Shown here in pieces: positions 5,703-9,004 of a stretch of 9,004 nucleotides of DNA. This stretch comes from JAGUXG01 sp043798435 (lineage in GTDB: Bacteria > UBA9089 > UBA9088 > JAGUXG01). Location: assembly GCA_043798435.1 (NCBI GenBank), contig JAZDOR010000159.1, forward strand, positions 1 through 9,004, in the 5' to 3' direction. The position numbers were made by a program, and so were the translations under genes. Each line of letters begins with the position of its first letter. Position 1 is the first letter of the stretch. The notes below the pieces were generated by a model that had not been told where the DNA came from, searched no databases, and worked only from the letters and a program-made list of their open reading frames with translations.

Positions 5703-6775
5703 AGATAAAACTTTTTTGTTTGAAGTGTAAGTCTGATTTGGTAAGTTGTGAAGGAGAACTTATCTGCTCTGCCTGCAAGAGCAGATATGAAGTAAGGGGA
5801 AATATCCCCTGTTTTACCAATCTTCCTTATTGGGGAGAGGTTCCTCCTGAGGAGATGAGAAAGATAAATAGATTTGCCAAAGAAAAGGGATGGAAAGAGG
5901 TTTTAGAAGAGAGATTAGAACCAAAAAATCCCGTACTCTATGAATATGTTGCCGGTAAAAGAAGGGCAAATTGGCATCTTCTCCTTCCTTTGACATCAGA
6001 AAGTAGGGTCCTGGACTTGGGTGCAGGGTGGGGAAGTATATCGTTTCTCCTTGCTCCTAAGTGCAAGGAGGTAGTTGCAGTAGAAGGAATATATGAAAGG
6101 GCAGAGTTCTGTGAAATAAAAAGAACTCAAGAAGGAATTCAGAATCTTCAGGTTATTGTGGCGGATGTGACTGAACTTCCGTTGCCAAAGGGCTATTTCG
6201 ACCTTATAATATTAAATGGGATACTTGAGTGGGTAGGGTTGTTTGGTAAAGAGGATCCGCTTGCGATGCAAAGAAAGTTTCTCAGAAATCTCTGGGAACT
6301 TTTGGGACCTGGCGGTTATGTGTATATTGGGGTTGAGAATAGATATCAATACAATTCCTTTTTTGGAGGAAGGGACCACACAGGGTTACAATTTACCAAT
6401 CTTATGCCGCGTAGAATTGCGAACCTATATTGCAAATTCTCTATGCAAAATTCACCGCGAACTTACAATCGATTAGCTTCTTATAGAGTTTATACTCATT
6501 CATATTGGGATTATAAGAACCTTTTGCATGCGAGCGGTTTTTCAAATGTAGAAATCTTCGCAGTTTTGCCTGGTTATAACAACCCAAGAATATTGCTCCC
6601 ACTTGATAACAGCAATATTCTATCTTATTATTTAACTTGTTTGCATTCATTTGCTACCTTTTTAGGGAAGTTTCTTGGCTATTGGGCAAGGATTTTAGTA
6701 AAACTTGGCTTGGCGAAATTATTGGTGCCAGACTTTAGTATTATTGCCCAGAAAGAGGGGTTAAGTGATACATAG
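5699..6775 (+). CDS. SAM-dependent methyltransferase with N-terminal zinc ribbon
   Basis: Predicted class I methyltransferase acting on a glycan or glycan precursor. The 358 residues begin with a Trm112-like zinc ribbon: Cys7 and Cys10, then Cys23 and Cys26. A linker (45-98) follows. The Rossmann domain has motif I VLDLGAGWG (104-112), an acidic residue ending strand 2 (Glu129), VADVTELP (154-161) and FDLIILNG (167-174). A following segment, GVENRYQYNSFFGGRDHTGL (211-230), is shared by a subgroup of methyltransferases in polysaccharide loci. The C-terminal part (305-345) is hydrophobic and may touch the membrane. The start is TTG at 5699, in a TTGA overlap with the flippase stop. This choice keeps the whole zinc ribbon; the next ATG (5854) would remove it. 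There is no Shine-Dalgarno, so translation probably relies on coupling. It overlaps the kinase gene by 11 nt. Substrate unknown. Confidence 0.85.
   Translation: MKIKLFCLKCKSDLVSCEGELICSACKSRYEVRGNIPCFTNLPYWGEVPPEEMRKINRFAKEKGWKEVLEERLEPKNPVLYEYVAGKRRANWHLLLPLTSESRVLDLGAGWGSISFLLAPKCKEVVAVEGIYERAEFCEIKRTQEGIQNLQVIVADVTELPLPKGYFDLIILNGILEWVGLFGKEDPLAMQRKFLRNLWELLGPGGYVYIGVENRYQYNSFFGGRDHTGLQFTNLMPRRIANLYCKFSMQNSPRTYNRLASYRVYTHSYWDYKNLLHASGFSNVEIFAVLPGYNNPRILLPLDNSNILSYYLTCLHSFATFLGKFLGYWARILVKLGLAKLLVPDFSIIAQKEGLSDT
6755..6760 (+). promoter_or_regulatory. Shine-Dalgarno site deciding a GTG start
   Basis: GAGGGG at 6755-6760 lies 4 nt before the GTG at 6765; counted from the core GAGG (6755-6758) the gap is 6 nt. 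It supports this rare start codon inside the end of the methyltransferase gene. Confidence 0.6.
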
Positions 6776-7751
6776 ACTGAAAGAATTAATAATAGAAAAG
6801 TGGGAGGCATTGGATATTTCAGGCAAGAGACCATCCTCCTTAAACATCCTCCAAATGGAAAATCATGAAGGAGGGGTGCTTCTGTTTATATTTAAGGATA
6901 GGGATAAGTTTCCTTTTGCTATAGCCAAGATTGGTCTAAACGAAAAGTCTAAAACCCTTTATGAAAAGGAATTTTATAACCTTAGCCTCGTTTGGAACTC
7001 GCTGCCAATCTATTTAAGGAAGACGATTCCTCGACCTTTATTTGAAAAGACCATAGATAGTTACTATCTCTTTTTAGAGACAGGCTTAAAAGGAAAGAGG
7101 AGACTGGCTGAAGATTTTAAGCTGAAAAGCCTTTCTTGGTGGGGCAAAAAAAGGTTCAAAGAGTTTCTTAAAAAGGTTGTGAAGTGGCTCATTGAGTTCC
7201 ATAAGGCAACTAAGAAAGAGGTGGAGTTTACAGAAAGCCATATAGAGGAATTCATCTTAAAGCCTATAGAGGATTTTAAGAGGATTTATACTGTAAAGCA
7301 AGAGGAAGAGACATTTTTCAAAGTCCTGTCTGAAAAAGCAGGACTACTTTTAGAAAGAAAGATTCCACTGGTCTTTTCTCACAATGATTTTTGGCTTGGA
7401 AATATACTCAAGTTTAAGGAAGAGATAATGGTTACAGACTGGGAATTATTACAGAAGGATGACCTTCCTCTAATAGACCTACTTATGCTCTTCAGCACCC
7501 TTATCGCATCTAAAGATGATGATAATCCTGGTTCGTTTAAGTATATCTATCTTGAAGAAAACTGGTTCTCTAAGCTAAGAAGAAATCTGGAGAATGAGTA
7601 TCTTGGTAGCCTGGGGATTGACTCAGAGATAGCAGAAATCCTCTTTTATATCTTCTTGATACGGATGAGTATCAGAGTGCCTTTCTGGAGGAATAGGCTT
7701 CTATCTACACATATCTCCAAAAACTTTAGTTTTTCAGATACAAGTATTTAA
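6765..7751 (+). CDS. APH/choline-kinase-like phosphotransferase
   Basis: Predicted small-molecule kinase of the protein-kinase-like (APH) fold, cytoplasmic. In its 328 residues the ATP lysine is probably Lys55 (AIAKIG, 52-57), with a helix-C glutamate at 67 or 69. The catalytic loop is SHNDFWLGN (205-213), with Asp208 as base and Asn213 as metal ligand. The metal-binding Asp225 lies in VTDWE (223-227), matching the (I/V).DW(E/D) pattern of the family. LPLIDLLML (234-242) is typical of what follows. The start is GTG at 6765 with a good Shine-Dalgarno, 11 nt inside the preceding methyltransferase gene; a second methyltransferase follows after 10 nt. This setting argues for phosphorylating a sugar, glycan end or polyol rather than an antibiotic. 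Aminoglycoside resistance is unlikely but the substrate cannot be told. All key catalytic residues appear present. Confidence 0.82.
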   Translation: MIHRLKELIIEKWEALDISGKRPSSLNILQMENHEGGVLLFIFKDRDKFPFAIAKIGLNEKSKTLYEKEFYNLSLVWNSLPIYLRKTIPRPLFEKTIDSYYLFLETGLKGKRRLAEDFKLKSLSWWGKKRFKEFLKKVVKWLIEFHKATKKEVEFTESHIEEFILKPIEDFKRIYTVKQEEETFFKVLSEKAGLLLERKIPLVFSHNDFWLGNILKFKEEIMVTDWELLQKDDLPLIDLLMLFSTLIASKDDDNPGSFKYIYLEENWFSKLRRNLENEYLGSLGIDSEIAEILFYIFLIRMSIRVPFWRNRLLSTHISKNFSFSDTSI

Positions 7752-7761
7752 GAGGGATTTT

Positions 7762-8550
7762 ATGAGGATAGGAGAAATAGTCTTACGAGCATTTTCTAAA
7801 AAACCATATAAGGGTGACTACAATCAGGATACTGAACAAGAATTATCACATAACGAGCTTTCGTTGCTGCGAAAGGAATTTCCACAGTTCTCAACCTTGG
7901 TGAAGGGCAAACGAGTCGTAGATTTTGGATGTGGGAGAGGACGGCAATCTATATCACTTGTCAGAGAAGAGGGCTGTTATGTCTGTGGCATTGATACAAA
8001 CATTAATATATTACAACAGGCCAAAAAGCTGGGTTCTGAAATCGGAATCCAAAATAGCAATCTCATATTTGTAGAACATCCACCAAGTGAAATGCTACGA
8101 ACTTTCGATATCGTGATTTCGCAAAATGCTATGGAACACTTCCCTGACCCTATTGCTGTTCTAAACGAAATGAAGGGTCTAATACATCAAGATGGGAAGA
8201 TTCTAATCACTTTTGGACCACCTTGGTTTGCGCCCTATGGCTCTCACATGCATTTCTTCTGTAAAGTTCCATGGCTGAATCTCATTTTTTCAGAAAGAAC
8301 TGTGATGAATGTCAGGGCACTTTATAGAAATGATGGTGCTAAGCGATATGAAGAAGTTGAATCTGGTCTAAATAAAATAACTGTCAAGAAGTTTGAAAGA
8401 ATTGTCTCCCAAAGTGGTTTGATAATACAATACAAAAAATATAGTTATGTCAAACGACTAAACTGGATGAAGAATCTTCCTTTACTAAGAGAATTATTTA
8501 TTAATCATATAAGCTGTATTTTGACCTTGCCACATAACAAATTGTTGTAA
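7762..8550 (+). CDS. Class I SAM-dependent methyltransferase
   Basis: A second, unrelated-looking methyltransferase of 262 residues without a zinc ribbon. Motif I is VVDFGCGRG (52-60), the ribose-binding acid is Asp78 in GIDTN (76-80), and FDIVISQNAMEHFPDP (115-130) carries the motif IV region with the common EH(F/V) turn. FGPPWFAPYGSHMHFF (151-166) lies after strand 5 and probably forms part of the acceptor pocket. The C-terminal 80 residues are basic and partly hydrophobic. ATG 7762 is preceded by AAGAGGG (7750-7756), 5 nt upstream. It follows the kinase by 10 nt and is the last gene of the packed run; a new promoter lies downstream. The likely role is O-methylation of a sugar or phosphate on the polysaccharide, but ubiquinone-type or other small-molecule methylation cannot be excluded from sequence alone. 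Confidence 0.85.
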   Translation: MRIGEIVLRAFSKKPYKGDYNQDTEQELSHNELSLLRKEFPQFSTLVKGKRVVDFGCGRGRQSISLVREEGCYVCGIDTNINILQQAKKLGSEIGIQNSNLIFVEHPPSEMLRTFDIVISQNAMEHFPDPIAVLNEMKGLIHQDGKILITFGPPWFAPYGSHMHFFCKVPWLNLIFSERTVMNVRALYRNDGAKRYEEVESGLNKITVKKFERIVSQSGLIIQYKKYSYVKRLNWMKNLPLLRELFINHISCILTLPHNKLL

Positions 8551-8779
8551 TCGACCACTAAAAACGGCAAATAAGCTTATTGGTAACTGTTCACCGCATT
8601 TTAGTTGCCCTTAACATCAGAGATTATCCAATGGAAGATGTGAAAAAAATATAGGTTTTGAGCCTCAAATGTGATACTTCTTGCTGACAAATCCAGAAAA
8701 CTGTGGTATACTAAAAGATATAAATATCAATGGTTGTCCCGTATGAAGTGGATACAACAAGCTTTACTTGCGAGGTGAA
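8551..8779. other. Spacer between the polysaccharide run and the next gene
   Basis: No ORF of note. It contains a perfect 12-bp palindrome AATAAGCTTATT (8570-8581) and a 7-bp stem with one G-U pair (8582-8588 with 8603-8609, 14-nt loop). Neither is followed by a T-run, so I see no clear intrinsic terminator. A good promoter lies at 8684-8712. Confidence 0.6.
8684..8712 (+). promoter_or_regulatory. Sigma70-type promoter with extended -10
   Basis: The -35 hexamer CTGACA (8684-8689) and -10 hexamer TATACT (8707-8712) each differ from consensus at one position and are 17 bp apart. TG at 8704-8705 sits one base upstream of the -10, giving an extended -10. Transcription would start near 8719, leaving a leader of about 60 nt before the exported-protein gene. 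This suggests that gene has its own transcript. Confidence 0.7.
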
Positions 8780-9004
8780 ATGAATATGAAAAAGATAATT
8801 TTGGTGATTGTTTTGATGTTAGGAGGAAGTGTCTGTTATTCCCAGCACCTTGGCCATATCAAGACCTTCGGTTTTTCTCCGGAGGGAATAGATAAATCAT
8901 GGGAGGCAGAGCATTATGACCTGGTTGTTGACTCAGCCTCTTTACCTGCGTACAAGCACCTCAACCCGGATATGCTTGGTGTTACAGGCAAGATAATCCT
9001 CTAT
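8780..9004 (+). CDS. Exported protein, possibly glycoside-hydrolase-like (partial)
   Basis: Start of a gene cut by the window edge; 75 codons are visible. A classical signal peptide is seen: a Lys-Lys N-terminus, a hydrophobic core (about residues 6-15) and a probable cleavage after VCYS (18-21). There is no lipobox. The mature part runs HLGHIKTFGF...SWEAEHYDLVVDSA...YKHLNPDMLGVTGKIILY. The pattern of a DLVV strand followed by a LNP turn and a further strand resembles the first barrel strands of putative glycoside hydrolases of the GHL type, but too little is visible to be sure. Two starts are possible. ATG 8780 has GAGG only 4 nt upstream; ATG 8786 has it 10 nt upstream and gives the cleaner MKKII start, so 8786 may be the true one. 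A good promoter lies about 70 bp upstream. Confidence 0.7.
   Translation, partial: MNMKKIILVIVLMLGGSVCYSQHLGHIKTFGFSPEGIDKSWEAEHYDLVVDSASLPAYKHLNPDMLGVTGKIILY

Noticed and set aside
5814..5996. Minus-strand open frames, such as this one, inside the + strand genes
   Set aside because: They lie opposite well-supported coding regions, have no recognisable domains, and their lengths fit chance antisense openness.
7322..7345. AGTCCTG/CAGGACT 7-bp hairpin within the kinase gene
   Set aside because: A 7-bp stem in coding sequence is expected by chance in a window this size, and the codons look ordinary.
6765..7751. Aminoglycoside-resistance gene
   Set aside because: The fold matches, but the HxD...N and DWE motifs are shared by many small-molecule kinases, and the operon is for polysaccharide synthesis.
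8570..8609. Palindrome AATAAGCTTATT and nearby 7-bp stem as a terminator
   Set aside because: The stems are short or AT-rich and lack a following T-run, so terminator function is not supported.
8743..8778. An 11-codon leader peptide (MKWIQQALLAR) before the exported-protein gene
   Set aside because: It has no Shine-Dalgarno, no run of a regulatory amino acid and no attenuator-like stems; the length is expected by chance.

Overview
The window is one-strand, fairly low-GC bacterial DNA with the layout of a surface-polysaccharide (EPS, capsule or O-antigen-like) biosynthesis locus. All genes lie on the + strand. Shine-Dalgarno sites are clear at some starts (AAGGAGGT, GAGGGG, AAGAGGG) and missing at others, where stop and start codons overlap. 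TTG and GTG starts are both used. The gene set (GT4 glycosyltransferase, DegT-type aminotransferase, NodB-type deacetylase, VanZ-like protein, MOP flippase) resembles exosortase/EpsH-associated EPS loci. The intergenic palindromes are of a kind often seen in uncultivated environmental bacteria. I cannot name the organism: no rRNA or other marker is present.

Layout. Bases 1-147 hold, at most, the tail of an upstream gene. A GT4 glycosyltransferase (148-1380) is followed 2 nt later by a PLP-dependent sugar aminotransferase (1383-2600). The junction carries an exact 54-bp direct repeat with a 58-bp period, which has rewritten the C-terminus of the first gene and duplicated the start region of the second. 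A 116-bp imperfect palindrome (2594-2709) begins at the aminotransferase stop codon. Next is a membrane-anchored polysaccharide deacetylase (2737-3639) with a duplicated N-terminus. A 282-bp gene-free stretch (3640-3921) is almost entirely palindromic repeats of two families. After it comes a tightly packed run: VanZ-like protein (3922-4278), flippase (4260-5702), methyltransferase with an N-terminal zinc ribbon (5699-6775, TTG start), APH-like kinase (6765-7751, GTG start) and a second methyltransferase (7762-8550). A spacer with a good extended -10 sigma70-type promoter (8684-8712) leads into a new gene for an exported protein, cut by the window edge (8780-9004).

How the genes may work together (inference). 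The aminotransferase would make an amino sugar nucleotide. The glycosyltransferase would build the repeat unit, the flippase would move the lipid-linked unit across the membrane, and the deacetylase would trim N- or O-acetyl groups outside. The methyltransferase-kinase-methyltransferase trio could decorate or cap the glycan with phosphate and methyl groups, in a split arrangement that recalls WbdD. I see no Wzy-type polymerase, initiating phosphoglycosyltransferase or exosortase here; they may lie outside the window.

This is mostly a recognisable polysaccharide locus, not a clearly new system. The points most worth a second look are the 58-bp duplication at the first gene junction, the methyltransferase/kinase trio and the nested palindromic repeats.
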